Assembly (NCBI GenBank): GCA_027627225.1
Contig: CM051029.1
Coordinates: 19,144,656-19,208,655 of the forward strand
DNA: 64,000 bases
Reading direction: 5' to 3'
Origin: Congeria kusceri
Lineage: Eukaryota > Mollusca > Bivalvia > Myida > Dreissenidae
The notes under the pieces were generated by a model. It worked only from the letters and a program-made list of their open reading frames with translations, ran no database searches and was not told where the DNA came from. The position numbers were made by a program, and so were the translations under genes. Numbering within the stretch: position 1 is the stretch's first letter; the number at the start of each line of letters is the position of its first letter. Positions 49,810 through 62,454 of the stretch are shown here, piece by piece.

Positions 49810-50108
49810 TGTTTGTTTGTTTGTTTTAAATTTTCGCCGTTTTAAACAGTACTTCAATCATTTTACGGCAGTCAGTTAGCATACTAACAATTTTCCTGGG
49901 CAAGCTTAGCCGATCTAAGCAGTTTACCAGTACTTAGTACACATGCCAGTAACTGACAAATCCCCTACTTGAATCAGAGGTAGGAGGAGAAAGGCCGTAG
50001 AAATAAGTTCATGACCAATCCCCACAGAAGTTATGTGGCCGGACTGGGGTTCGAACTCAAGATCCCCGGATTGACAGTCCAGCGCTCTACCAACTGAGCT
50101 AGCCGGGC
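49810..50108 (-). mobile_element. Full-length tRNA-derived SINE, minus strand
   Basis: Complete copy: a (GTTT)n tail at 49810, the body, and the tRNA-like head at 50033-50108 ending gagctagccgggc. The anticodon triplet is again GTC (gacagtccag on the plus strand). Confidence 0.92.
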
Positions 50109-50351
50109 AATGTATTAGAAGATGCTACCACCTACAATACCTATCGTGTCCAACCTTTAATTCACTATGAAATCAGTTCATTAATAGACGGAGGTTAATT
50201 TATTGGCGTAACTGAAGGACGTTAGAACAACCTTTGTAGGTGTTTTCATTACAAACCTTTGACCCTGGAACTGTAGTTGTATAAGTTATTATCTACTTCT
50301 GTTAAAGAGTCACTGTGGTAAGCTACTCGTACAAAATAGTTTGTTATTTAA

Positions 50352-50622
50352 GAACTAAATTTCGATTTATCATTGATTATCGGCCAATTAACAACGATTT
50401 GGAGTTCTGATGGGTAGGAATTGAACCACGAGAGCGTTAGCCCGAGTGGTTTAATAACCACGCATCAGAACGACAAAGAGTTGTTTGTTGGCCGATAATG
50501 CGAAAATCATTTCGATTCAAACATGTATTGACATATTCTTTTTCAATTTTATTTGGAACTTCTTTTTACTATGGTCCGCTCAGAAATGGGACTTCTTTTT
50601 GCGTTGTTTATTGGGTAGTTTA
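50352..50622 (+). repeat. Dispersed repeat family X, copy 1
   Basis: Matches 57783-58047 in inverted orientation. The core is a fold-back (atcggccaattaacaac ... gttgtttgttggccgat) around a tRNA-like segment. On the minus strand it contains ctcgggctaacgc and ggttcaattcc, similar to A and B boxes. The flanks (cgaaaatcatttcgatt, tccgctcagaa, cgttgtttattg) are also shared. Confidence 0.85.
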
Positions 50623-51234
50623 GCCACGATATTTCTATTCTGTGACAATATGAAAATTAGCGAGTTGCATGTTAGAATACAGCACAGCAACGACCGAAAA
50701 AGGTGTATTGTGGCTAGTATAGCATAAAACACATACATCTAGAGTAATATCAAACCGAAACAAATGTCTAATTTACTATAAAATCGTATTTGTCATGGTA
50801 TAGAATAACCCCAAATCGCTCACCTGTTTATAATATAACGGGGTCGCGTTCAGTCGAGATGGAATCGCACTAGTTAGTCGCCGTTTTGTTTCGGTGTTTT
50901 CCTCGATCATCATTTGAATTTTAAAATTGAATTGACATAATTTTCAGCGTGCATAGTTAGTAAACAGTTTACATATCATGATATCGTGTACTATTGATAT
51001 CATCCAAAAGTACAAACTTGCAAGCTTTTAATAATGGAATATTAATAGTAACGCGGCCCCAGTTATTAAAAGCAGGTCGTTTTTGGCGAGTGAATCTACT
51101 GAATAATACACCTTTTTTGACGATAACCGAACGCTTTTTGATCTTTAACACACCTTTTACGGAGTTGAAACGGACTATTTATGCCATAATGTATTTTCGT
51201 GTTTATTTGTTTTCTTAACCCAACAAATGAGAAA

Positions 51235-51516
51235 TTTGACATTTTAGTAAGGGACGCTATTTCATATCAAGGGAGGTAATTTATAAACTTCTATACCAAT
51301 TACTTTACGTAAAAAATGTTTAATAAATATTTGTTAATAAGATCTTAGTACCATTTATTAAATTAATTATATTACCAAAGTAATGTGCTGTTTTATTAGC
51401 AATATAAATCAATGGTAAATATTCGGAGAAATATCTTATTTGCATGCCGACGCCGGGGCAAGTAGTATATACGCTTTCAACTTGGGTTTATGCCCAAATA
51501 CAAATTTCGAGGCCAT
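51235..51516 (+). repeat. Dispersed repeat family Y, copy 1
   Basis: Direct copy of 56632-56917, about 280 bp. Landmarks are catatcaagggaggtaatt, gccgacgccggggc and cttgggtttat...cccaaata. Confidence 0.9.
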
Positions 51517-53602
51517 AGAACAAAAGTGTCACGGTAGGCCTAGTGTGTATATATCGAAGTTTGTAAGGTTCTTTCTAGACTAATTTTAATCCCTGAAAAC
51601 ATACTGCTGCAATTGTGGATGAAATGCAAAAGTCGTCAAATCCTGTTTCTTGTTTTATCTTACTACGTTACATTTCCTTGGGACAGTTTTCAGGGGCTCA
51701 TGATATGCGTATCAAGCCGACCAGTTTCTGGTCGATAGACTCAATCACCTGTCAGATGCCACGCTTTTAACACCAGATAAAATCTTGATACAATTAGCAC
51801 GTTAGCCCGGCAATAATGTGAACCACACACACTGGAGTATTTGATGGTATGTTTGCCAATCAAATAAGAGTCTTCATTGTGTTGTTTTGTCTATTTCTGT
51901 GAGTTATCTAAAACGGTCAATTAAGCATATTTCCTGCTGGCTTATGTAGCATTAACATATATTGTGTGTACATGATTGTAGTATTTATGGTAAACAGCTC
52001 CATACTATTTATGTTACTGGCCGGGAGGATTTTACTTGTAGTACTTCACTTAAGATTACAAAGAATCATTTCTAAGTTCATGTATCTAACAACCAACGTA
52101 TTAATTGGAAATATGGTTACGGAATTAAAAAGCTCATTTATTTACTATGGTAAAACATACCCAACCTAGCCTTCCCCCATGCGAAAGTGCCGACGCCAAC
52201 GTTCAGCCAAACCGATAACATATCGACACTCAGCCTTTACATATTTGTGAATTATGTTGCTTTATTTTATTAACAGTTTATAAATTTATATTAAGATTTC
52301 ATATGCAATAAACAGTTGGCACAGGAAACCACATAAAAGACATGTATATATATTTTTTTAATAAATGTGATTTTAAGTTGAAAGTGAAATCAATGAATTG
52401 ACTGTTTTGGAGTTTGAAAAGTATTGTCTCAACAAACAACCTAGTTCCCAACTAGCACATTTCCGAATTGCAGTTATGACTACGTCACTACCAATGTCCT
52501 CATCCCTATTTTTAGTAACAACACATTCATGGTATTTTTGCATTTAAATCTTACAGAAAAAGATATTCCTGGGCAAAATTTGTTTATAATTCAATTGAAA
52601 AGAACTATAATACACCGTTAAGACGTTGGCTGGAATGCCATGGTTTGAAACAGTCTGGAAACACAAGCAATTTATTGAAGATAAAAGTCATGTTATTATA
52701 ATCAAAGTACACTGACCTGTTAACTTGAGAGAAAGGGATTATACCTTGGCTTATCAGTAATCTAAGAATTTAGCTTATGATTTGGTTTAAACAGTATTTA
52801 TTCAGAAAAGAAAAATGTCGCATATTGACAAAGTGATTCAATATACATATATGTTGTTTATGGATTGGAAAACAAGCTTTGAAAAACTTCTATGAAATCC
52901 ATTCCATTTCATTCTTTTACTCATTAAAAGTGCATATACACTGGTTAAGTGGCGACCTTGAAAAGTAAATAATTAAAAATACGCACACACAAAATGCAGA
53001 AGGATTATTATATTATACTAGAAGGATTATTATATTAATATTAATTATGTTTTAAATAATAATAATAATTAAAAAACAGCTGTAAAATAAGGTAAAAAGG
53101 AAAACATAACATTGAAATACATAAGTTATACCAAAGGCAAAGAAAAAGCATATGTTTATGACTTGCATGCAGAAACCAATTAATATAAACAATTTATTAT
53201 ACATGCATTAAGCCACGGAGCATTTAAATCTACTTTTTTGTCGCACAAATTATAGTTCAATCCATATTTATACAATACAACTTCTTTTAACATCAAATTA
53301 CAAAGCATACCAAATATATCAATTCAACTATTATTCGTATAAGGCACAATATTATAAGTATGCTTTTACAATTAATGGTGCTTAATACATAAAATTATGT
53401 GCATGAGAAAGCCCCAAGCAAGAAAAGAAAATATCAACAGGTCTTACTAACAAATAATAATTATTTATTTAGGCCAGTTTTTATTCTTTCATAACACATG
53501 AATATAATTATACATTAATTTACAATTATTTTAGTAGTTTTGAGAAAAAAAGACGTCAAAATAACAATCAATTGTATTATGTGCAGTTATTATTATTATT
53601 AA

Positions 53603-53635
<33 letters not shown>

Positions 53636-54659
53636 CACAAAATAATGCATAAAAAGTTATGTCAAACCAGTATACACTCTACATTTTTCAATGATCTAAC
53701 AGAAAAGCTGCCTGCAAAAACCGTTACAGTATTTGGTGATTTAATTGTTGGCTTCTTTCTTGGTCTGTAGCGTCCAACAAATGAGTGGAGCACATGTATG
53801 TGTCTGTGTTGACATTTTTCGCACTTAATTATTTTCTTCCGCAGTTCTGTTTATTGGATTTGAAAACCCGTTCCGAAAATCATTGAAATGTGAAGTTGGG
53901 ACTACAAGTGTTGAGTCACTTTTGCAATACCCCCAACAACAATGTTTAGTTGTTACCATGTTTATAAAATACAATCATCTGACAAATCCAGCAATTGTCA
54001 TATATCAATATCTAAATTACCAGTATCAATCATACCAACATGAATACACACGATATTTCACAAATATTTGCCATAATACCACACCATGCACTGTGCCTGC
54101 TATCAGTTACTCAATCTACCTGAAATACAAACGGCAATAAATACAAATAAACAAACACAAAACCCAATATACCTATTTCTTCGACATGGCAGTAAAACTT
54201 GTATTATAATAGAGGGGTTTCTAGGATGTCTCTTGAACTGTTATCTGTGCACATATAACAGTTAACAGTATGAACCATAACATTATTGTAGGAATTCTAG
54301 TATCAGCATATACATGGTTTCAGTGTTTGCCCGAATCCTTAGCCCATGAAGGTGGCTGCTATTAGGTCATTCTAAAAATAGCAACAGCAGGCAATTCGGA
54401 ATCGTTCAGTGTTCCGTTAGCAGTCTCACCAGGTTTTAGTGTGAGTTCTGGTGGAACGTTGAACGGGGTCGGTCGCTCTTGAGTTTTAGAAACTAGGCTA
54501 CTTGTAGTTATTGACAAAAATTATGGAACGGTTAACTTCCTCTATGAAATTCATCAAGAACCCAAAACGAGCACCATGGACCAGGACAGTTTTAATGCTT
54601 ATTTCTCTCGCTTAATGCATATTAAACATAATTATATGAGTGAATATATATCCTTCCTT
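51517..54659. other. No gene seen
   Basis: A+T-rich. It contains an (ATT)n microsatellite at 53587-53635 and a 22-base tandem pair (agaaggattattatatta) near 53000-53045. ORFs up to 85 codons are without domains. Confidence 0.5.
53587..53635. repeat. (ATT)n microsatellite
   Basis: About 16 TTA/ATT units with one interruption (aatatt). Confidence 0.95.
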
Positions 54660-54770
54660 CCTATCTATTCGGCCACCTCTTCTATTCGGCCACCTCTTCT
54701 ATTCGGCCACTTGCTTATGACGTAATAAACACTTAATCCGCAGAATTTGCGCGTGTCCGAATACTTAGCA

Positions 54771-55320
54771 ATTTCTTGTTACATTTATCTCTGAGACAGC
54801 CTTCAACATAGTTTCTGCCGAATACTACCTGCTATGGTACTTTGATGGATTTGCCTAACAGAGAATGGGGGAAAAATAATTAAATGACTGACGTAATTCA
54901 TCTCGCTGTCATTAGAAGAAGAATATGCGACAAAAACAGGTACAAGCCGTTACGAATATACCAAAAACATTTACCGTAACATAAATTGCCTTATATTATC
55001 TATAAATATTGGTCAAAATATTATTATTTTAGGTTGCTTTTCATATTTCCTTCTCTCGTCAGCGTTTCGATATTTTCTGTTGTGTCACGTGACTTTTCGC
55101 TTCACTATTACGGAAGCGCTTAGTTGATTTGAGGCCCGTATACGGGATTTTGTATGTCCGTTTGTTAGTATTAACGTTACCAATTAAAATAAATTTACGT
55201 CAGTCATTTAATAATTTTCCCCCATTCTCTGTTAGGCAAATCCATCAAAGTACCATAGCAGGTAGTATTCGGCAGAAACTATGTTGAAGGCTGTCTCAGA
55301 GATACGATGTAACAAGAAAT
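54771..55320. repeat. 126-bp inverted repeat covering the transposase start
   Basis: 54771-54896 is the reverse complement of 55195-55320 with only a few mismatches (for example tttatc versus cgtatc). The spacer is 298 bases. The right arm contains the beginning of the transposase ORF. Confidence 0.95.
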
Positions 55321-55919
55321 CCATACACAAGACGGCTTTGGAGTACGGTATTCCATACCAGACGCTCCGAGACAGGATCAGTGGCAAGATCGATCCTGAT
55401 AACTTTGGTAGAGAAACCATCTTCACGGAAGAAGAAGAATTAGGCCTTGTAGAGGTGATGGCTAGGTTGGGATACGGCGTTTCTAATGCAGCCCTACAGA
55501 TGTACGCCGGTGAGATGGCCTTCAGATTTGGGAGACGACCAGTAGACAAGCCTTTAAGCATTTGCTGGCTGTATGACTTTTTGCAGAAGTGGCGTTCTAG
55601 GGTAGTGTCTAAAAAGCCGTCAGCTTAAGATAGCAACAGGGCCCGGAACTCGACCCCAGAGTCTGTGGAGTACTTCTACAGCAACCTTGAGAAGACACTT
55701 GCAGACTTGGGATTGCATTACCGTCCTCAGCATATATACAACATGGACGAGACCGGGATTAGTCCTGAACATCGCACCCCGAACGTAATTGCCCCCACAA
55801 AAGAGGAGCCACAGTCAGTGACGTCCCCGCGCTCTGCAACAACCACGCTAATAGCGTGTGCCAACGCTGCCGGGAACCACATGCCCCCTTTCTTTGTCTT
55901 TAAAGGTGAACATAGTTAA
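55281..55919 (+). pseudogene. Pogo/Tigger-type transposase, truncated and with a stop
   Basis: One reading frame broken by a single TAA at 55626-55628. The N-terminal part has a psq-type helix-turn-helix (TALEYGIPYQTLRDRISGKI, residues about 18-37), then a linker resembling the CENP-B-like second DNA-binding region. The second part has the start of the DDE_1 nuclease: YNMDETGIS with the first catalytic Asp, then SVTSPRSATTTLIACANAAG and PPFFVF. The frame ends at 55919. The second Asp and the last acidic residue are missing, so this is a dead copy that lost about half of the nuclease. The listed start is the first ATG and lies inside the inverted repeat. Confidence 0.88.
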
Positions 55920-56631
55920 AGGTAACTTTTAAAAACAAAGATATAGTGTAGCGTAATTAACCGGAGTGATCCAGACTTCTAACTGTCAAATGCTAAACGA
56001 GGTAAATATTTGTAAACAAGCCGCTTTCGGTGAAAGTTAACATTTAATCGTGTTTCTGATATATTTTTCGTTAAATAATTAGTGTTATATTGTTTATTTT
56101 ATTGTTCGTTAATATTATACGGTTGTTTATATTCTTAAGTGGCCGAATAGACAGGAAAACAGTCTAATCATACTGACGTAATATATACTAACACTGAAAA
56201 CGGACTGTTCAAAACTGACAGTTGTTCACTGCATAACCACATACAACTGAAGGGGGTTATAACTGCATTAAAACGATCACACGATTATGCCCCACAACCC
56301 GAATTCCTGGATCCGCCCTTGAAATGAAAACTATTTTTAATCACAAAACTATAAATATGTTAAAGTGCATATTTACATGTTTTACAAAGTATCTGATCAA
56401 ATAGTGATTTCATCACTGTCCGGAGCAAGATAAAAATGGCAAGCACGTTATAAAAGAAACAACGTAGGAGAAAAGTAACATTATATATGAAAAATTCGAT
56501 ATTTGGCAGAATTGACTGCATCAGTCTAGGTTCTTCCTCAGAAGCTACATTGTGTGAGGACTCGGAGTGTACATGTGTATTTTCATGTTTATTTGTGTTC
56601 ATAACGCAATAAAAATCAATAGGTGATAATA
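55920..56631. other. Transposon 3' end and flank, no gene
   Basis: Holds the 3' inverted repeat at 56139-56155. The 80-codon minus-strand ORF at 56360-56602 is unrecognised. Confidence 0.4.
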
Positions 56632-56917
56632 TTTTGACATTTCAGTAGCGGACGCTGTTTCATATCAAGGGAGGTAATTCATAAAAGTTTATACCAATTA
56701 TTTAAAGTAAATCATGGTTTAGTAAATATTTGTTTCAGAGATCTTTATTACTAGTTACTATATGATTAATATGACCAAAATAATATTTTTATCAGCAATA
56801 TAAATCGATAGTAAAAATTCGGAAAAAATCATTGTTTTAAACGCCGACGCCGGGGCGAGTAGTATTTTGCGCTCGACTTGGGTTTATATACCCAAATATA
56901 AATTTTGAAGCCAACAT
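56632..56917 (+). repeat. Dispersed repeat family Y, copy 2
   Basis: Same orientation as 51235-51516. It is followed at 56941-57016 by two tandem copies of a 38-base block (ttacgttaaggaagcattaa). Confidence 0.9.
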
Positions 56918-56940
56918 TATGTTGGTACATAAACGATCGT

Positions 56941-57016
56941 ACATTAGTATTACGTTAAGGAAGCATTAAACTGAGGACATATTAGTGTTACGTTAAGGAA
57001 GCATTAAACTGAGGAC
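56941..57016. repeat. 38-bp tandem duplication
   Basis: acattagtattacgttaagg... repeats once with two substitutions. Confidence 0.9.
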
Positions 57017-57782
57017 AACATTTGCTGAAATGCCAATTTTTGAGTCCAAGCTAGTTGTGTTGAAAGTTTCGCGTTATAGGTAAAACTAAGGAAATGTATT
57101 AAATAAAGAATATTATTTATTTGAATGCAAATTACTAAACAAGTATGAAACAATAAAAGAAAATACGATATTAAGGCAAATAATATTGAATTAAACTCCT
57201 CACTGTCATAGTTAATCGAATTCCTTTCTAAATGCGGTTAAAAGATGTCCATGGAGCGGACAAGCTGCGTTGCAGACAGACACCTGGACAGTCTGACAAA
57301 CGTATTGACATACAAATTAAACTTGGATCATGGGTGTTTACTGATTCGCGGAGGTTTACAATTCTCTACTTTCAACAAAATAGCCAGTTTTTATCAACAA
57401 AAGTAGCTTAAGGCTTAATATCTCCAGTCACGGTAGGACGTGTGTCAGGAGAAAATATGTTTGTACTATTTATAGTTTGAAATACGAATAACACATTTGA
57501 ACACATTAATATTTCTTATAACAAATACAGCCAGTCATAAAATGTTGAACACAACTATTGTAACAATGTCTGATTTATTTCCATTACTTGCGGATAGCAA
57601 GGAATAATAGTATATTTTTTTGTATTTATTCATAACTGAGAATCAAGGGAAGACATTAAATTACTTGAACTGACACAAATCGTCTTTCCGCAGTAACAGC
57701 ATCGCATATTTATTATGTATTGCTAATATTCTAACATGATACTCGTTAATTTGTCAAAAGACAAAGAACAAAATTATCGTTA
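57017..57782. other. No gene seen
   Basis: A+T-rich, nothing recognised. Confidence 0.4.
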
Positions 57783-58047
57783 TTAAACTACTCAATAAAC
57801 AACGCAAACACTTCCGATTCTGAGCGGAGCATAGTGAAAAGTAGTTCCAATTACAGTGTTGCAAAAATATATATCAAATCATGTGGGAATCGAAATAATT
57901 TTCGCATTATGGTTGTTTATCGGCCAATTAACAACGTTTTGTCCTTCTGACTTTTAAACAACTCGGGCTAACGCCCTTGTGGTCTAATTCTTACGCATCA
58001 GAACTCCAAATTGTTGTTTATTGGCCGATAAACAATGACAAATCGAA
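57783..58047 (-). repeat. Dispersed repeat family X, copy 2
   Basis: Inverted partner of 50352-50622, with the same fold-back and tRNA-like core (ctcgggctaacgcccttgtg). Confidence 0.85.
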
Positions 58048-58274
58048 AATTATTTCTTAATTGATCGTCACACGAAAACAAGAGACAGTCCTCATGTGTA
58101 ACCTATTTAGTCGTTATAAGCGCTTCATGCAATACAAAAGATAATAAAGCCATAAATAGAAGAAAGCATGAACAAAACTTCGAAAAAGACATGTTACATG
58201 TCTTTCCGAGTGTTTACGAAAATGAACGAATTCTTTTTTTGGCAGTATAAACAACACAGTAGTACTTTAGTGAA

Positions 58275-58425
58275 CAAATATTAACTAACTTTAATAATGT
58301 TTCATGAACAACTACAAAATAACAAAAAATATTAACTATTTTTCATTATGTTTCATTAACAGCTCCAGAATAACAACGATTATTAGCTAATTTTAATTAT
58401 GTTTCACCAACAACTCCAAAATGTT
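58275..58425. repeat. 51-bp degenerate tandem repeat, three copies
   Basis: attaact...tatgtttca..aacaactcc recurs at 58280, 58331 and 58382. Confidence 0.8.
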
Positions 58426-58664
58426 TGCGTCTGAACAACAGGTATCGAAAACAACGAAATTACCGGAATTATTTCTGAGATTATCTATAAATAGACGCTT
58501 AACCATTGATCCAAACAGCCACCGGTGACTGAATTATAAATTCATGTCGCAAACGTGATTTTCATATAGCATACTTCAGGTATCGGGCAGAAAATAATCC
58601 ACGTGGTTTATCATATTTAAAGCAGTGTTTTTAATACAGCAGTAGTGTGTACCTAATACATATT

Positions 58665-58740
58665 GGAGAGCAAATAGTTAAGTGGTCTAATGCTCGTCAT
58701 ACGGACCGAAATTTTCCCGGTTCGAGTCCCGTTAGTTTCA
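58665..58740 (+). other. tRNA-like segment
   Basis: A-box-like tagttaagtggtctaatgc and an exact B box ggttcgagtcc, spaced as in a tRNA. The stems pair poorly, so this is a tRNA pseudogene or SINE head, not a confident tRNA gene. Confidence 0.35.
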
Positions 58741-60540
58741 GTGTTGTTATTCTTTTCGAGCAAAATGGTAAAAGTTTAAATACTAATAATATTTAAGAAT
58801 ATGTAAAATGTCTTTTGTTTCTTTTTTCTATCTCTGCTTATTTACACGCTCAGATGATACAATGTACACTTATTAAAATACTTAAGTTAAATAAAACAAA
58901 TAAAAACGTAAATCTCTCTGTGATTCGAATACTGGCTGCTCAATTGAATATAGTATTAGATACACTTTTATTATAGACATATACCCCTTGCACGTTATAA
59001 CTTCACATGAACCTACTGTAAGTAACGCCCCGCAGTATATTCTTCTGAATTAGTATACAGCCTTTACGACTGCAGATCATAGTGAAGTGCCACCTCAAGC
59101 TATGCGGTGTAGTGTTTTGTTAAAATCATTTCCGGTGAAAAAGTCAGACAAAAGAAAAGGACCTACGAACACGTCAGAGTAAACAGGTACAATATTGCAT
59201 TGTTAAATAAAACTACCACCAATGCAGTTAGATAATGGATACTTGTCATAACTTGAAAACTCTGCCTTCATGAAATAATATCGTTCACTAGCAAACAAAT
59301 GATTATTTAACCCATTTTAACGTTACTTACTGAGCGTTTAGTTTTCTGAAGGCGAGATCATTGTAGTAAATATCAGTAAATTACTTGTATCTTCGAACTT
59401 ATTTAAACATTGTTATATATAAGGGCGAAATATATCAACAATTATTTTAAAAGACGAAGTATAAGTTAATTATTAATATTCAACAAGTTGAGTAATTGCT
59501 AAATATAAGGTTTAGTGGGAAACCTTAAAGGTTTTCCGATTATATAATTTTAGAATAATTGGAATACATATGTTGCTATTTTAGCTTTGCGTTGGGTTTT
59601 CCCCGTAAAGTATGCATATGCATGAGTCAGTTAAGGTGTTGGTTTCGAATGATTGCTACACATATAATGTTCAAATGTTGTTTCATACTTTAGTTAAATG
59701 ACGGATCTATACGAGAAATGTGTTGTTTCATAGGATTAAAGTGCCCCAGACTGGATTTTCACAAAAAAGCGGTCACGCAGCCAACTTGTGATACCAATGT
59801 AATTGGTATAGCGGGTCTTGCACTTCCACTAATTGTTGTTGTTTTTAATAAAATTTAAAAAAATCAACGTTTGCAGTAAAAACTAATGTATTTGCCATGA
59901 GTTGTAACCTATCGTTCTCCAAACTTCCATTGAATGTGTGTACATGTTTATGGACCCTAATAACGTATTTGGTTAACTGAGGGTCACGTGTAGCCATCAA
60001 TCAAATGTCATGATTGGCGAATGTATACAGTTAGATATAAGCTGTCACACGGTGACTGGTCAAAATGCAAAGTTTCTGGTGCACGAAACCAACTATAAAC
60101 TAAAACTGAACAGTTAGTATGCATACATGATAGCAATAATTAATGTCCATTTCTGAAATTGTAATGTGCATGTATTAAATGTATTAATTATTTTAAAGAA
60201 CAGTGTTTATAACTTACGGAATTGAAGTTTTACTAATGTTCCAACACTTCAATAAGTGAATCTTAACTGTTTTTACCTTATAAAAACGATGGACAAAACA
60301 AACGACAAACAAAGAACATCTTACAGAAATAGAAAATATCGACAAATCCATTAGACAGATAATATGTCATAAAGTAGAACACTCGTTCCACATCTTAGTG
60401 ATGTGTTGCAGTGTTTGGTAAACCAATTATCCAAAATAAAAATCTCGAAGATATCTACAGATTTGTTTAAAAGAATGTTAATATAAAACAATTACGAGTA
60501 TTTAAATAGCAATCAAGATTTACGTCTATCAGAGCAGGCA
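58741..60540. other. No gene seen
   Basis: A+T-rich, nothing recognised. Confidence 0.4.
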
Positions 60541-60800
60541 AAATATATGGGACCCATGTGGGTTCAATATGGGTATCTGTGTGGGACCCATATGGGCTGC
60601 CCATATGGGACCTATATGGGTTTTGCTACCGGGAACCATGAAGGACACATATGGACAGCCCATATGTGCCTAATACGGTCCTATATGGGCTGCATATGGG
60701 TCCTAATAGTATACGGGCTGCCTTTGGGTCTTATAAGGGTTCAATATGGGCTGCATACGGGCAGTATTTTGGTCTATATATGGTCCTTTTTTTCCTATAT
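60541..60800 (+). repeat. Left array of CCCATATGGG-like palindromes
   Basis: Degenerate units such as gacccatatgggctgcccatatgggacctatatggg (60585-60620), becoming weaker to the right (catacgggcagtattttggtc). The two overlapping ORFs here are by-products. Homologous, inverted, to 63725-64000. Confidence 0.85.
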
Positions 60801-62454
60801 GGTAGGTATGCTGCAATATTCTGTAAGTCATACCTTTCACAGGAAAACCAAACACGTACATTATTGATAAGATACAGTTTTAATCATTTAAAAACACTTA
60901 CAGTTGAATCTGACAATCAGCATGGTCAGCATATTTTTAATAGTTATACATTTAACAAAAGCGTACAAAACTAGTTAATACAACCAAGAAAGCAGGGAAA
61001 ATTCAATATAAAAATATGGTATTCCTAAACCAAATATTTCGTTATTTTAAACTAAAAAAAATGAAAATACCGGTATTTTGCTTTCAGAGATTTAACTTAG
61101 ATGAAGAGACTGAGAAATATTTTATATACATCATACATCCTTAATTAAGAAACCGTTCAATATCAGTCCAGGAAATGTGCTTATCTTTAAAAATATCTAC
61201 TAGGTTTTTAACTTTATCAGGCATTAAAATATGAACAGGATGCATTAGAAGTCACTTAAAAATCAATTATTACATGAAAATATTAATTATTATGAAAGAC
61301 ATTAAGTTAAAATGCAAAAAAAGAAATGATTAAGAAACCCAACTTTAATGATGTTTCTTTTATATCATCACATTAAATTATCGCATGTATTTACTTATTA
61401 TATATGTATGCATATTTTGTTAGTGTATATTATATATTACATAAAAGACAAACAATTAACATGTAATTTAAACACATTCAGTTGAATACTAGAGACAAAA
61501 AGAAATACAAACTTTACATTCCCACATGACTTGAATACTATACTGGTATTGTAATTGATACCGCAGCCGAGTTATTTCACAAAAGAAGATAAACTATTAA
61601 TGTAAATGAATCACAATACATGTCACATAATTAGTAAGAGTTTTGGTGTCAATCATTTCTTTCGCCAAAAGCAGTGTTAAATCGTAAAAGTGGCGACAGT
61701 TCTTTCAATGTGGCGAATTTCATAACTAAAAGTCAAGACTAGAATGCTCGAGTTCAATTGTAAATCACTACCGATAAAATTGTTTTATGTAACGTTGACT
61801 TTTCCACCCGCCACCGGAATCTGTTGTCCCAATCCGTTATTTGGTTGTTGAATGTTCCATACCCTTTTCGTTGCAGCCAAGGGCGTCGAGTGTTAAGCTT
61901 TGAAGCCATCTTGCATGACCTCCATCATGTTGAAGATGCTTAGGTCTCGCGCTATCATAATTTATTCATTAAAAACGTTGATGGTGAACTAAAACATAAA
62001 CATGGTAAAATACATATATTTTATGGAAAAGAAAAGTTCTTATTATGAATTGATCAGATAAGGGATTCTAAGATTTTAGTGTACCTTTCCGGATGCTAGA
62101 ACAATGCTATCGGTATAAAACAAAGATTGTTTTCATGCTGTTCTGATCATGTGTAATACTTGTATTTCTTTTTATTGAAGCTTTCCTGTGTTTTGGTATG
62201 TATACATTTTACATTTACGACTATCTGAAAGGCGTTTAAACTTGGTTTACGCAGACAGTAATTAAAGCCTACACTACACCAAATGTCGTGATAAATATTT
62301 GTTAATTTATTTAATATGTAAATGTTTTATTCATTATACATGTAGTTTTGATTATAATTTATTTAGGTGGCTTTCGGTTAGTTTCAACGCGCTGTCGTTC
62401 AATCTAGTGACTCATACCATTCTGTTCTTTGGTACGTGTGCTGATCCATCCATA
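60801..62454. other. Interior between palindrome arrays, no clear gene
   Basis: A+T-rich except a less A+T-rich patch at about 61800-61930. On the minus strand this patch has short open frames (for example GYGTFNNQITDWDNRFRW), but no gene model can be built. Confidence 0.35.

Larger units (their letters stand above)
54660..56155 (+). mobile_element. Pogo-like DNA transposon, degenerate
   Basis: The terminal inverted repeats agree at 16 of 17 bases: cctatctattcggccac (54660-54676) and gtggccgaatagacagg (56139-56155). The left end carries three tandem copies of the tctattcggccacct motif (54664-54711). The interior has a broken transposase (55281-55919) and an inverted copy of its 5' part. The exact termini and target duplication are not resolved. 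Confidence 0.75.

Noticed and set aside
56280..56320. Vector or linker contamination (gaattcctggatccgccc)
   Set aside because: Two restriction-site-like words inside otherwise ordinary A+T-rich sequence; no other vector sequence seen.
60547..60974. Two overlapping ORFs of 106 and 107 codons
   Set aside because: Made largely of the palindromic array (repeated MG/YM/GC words).
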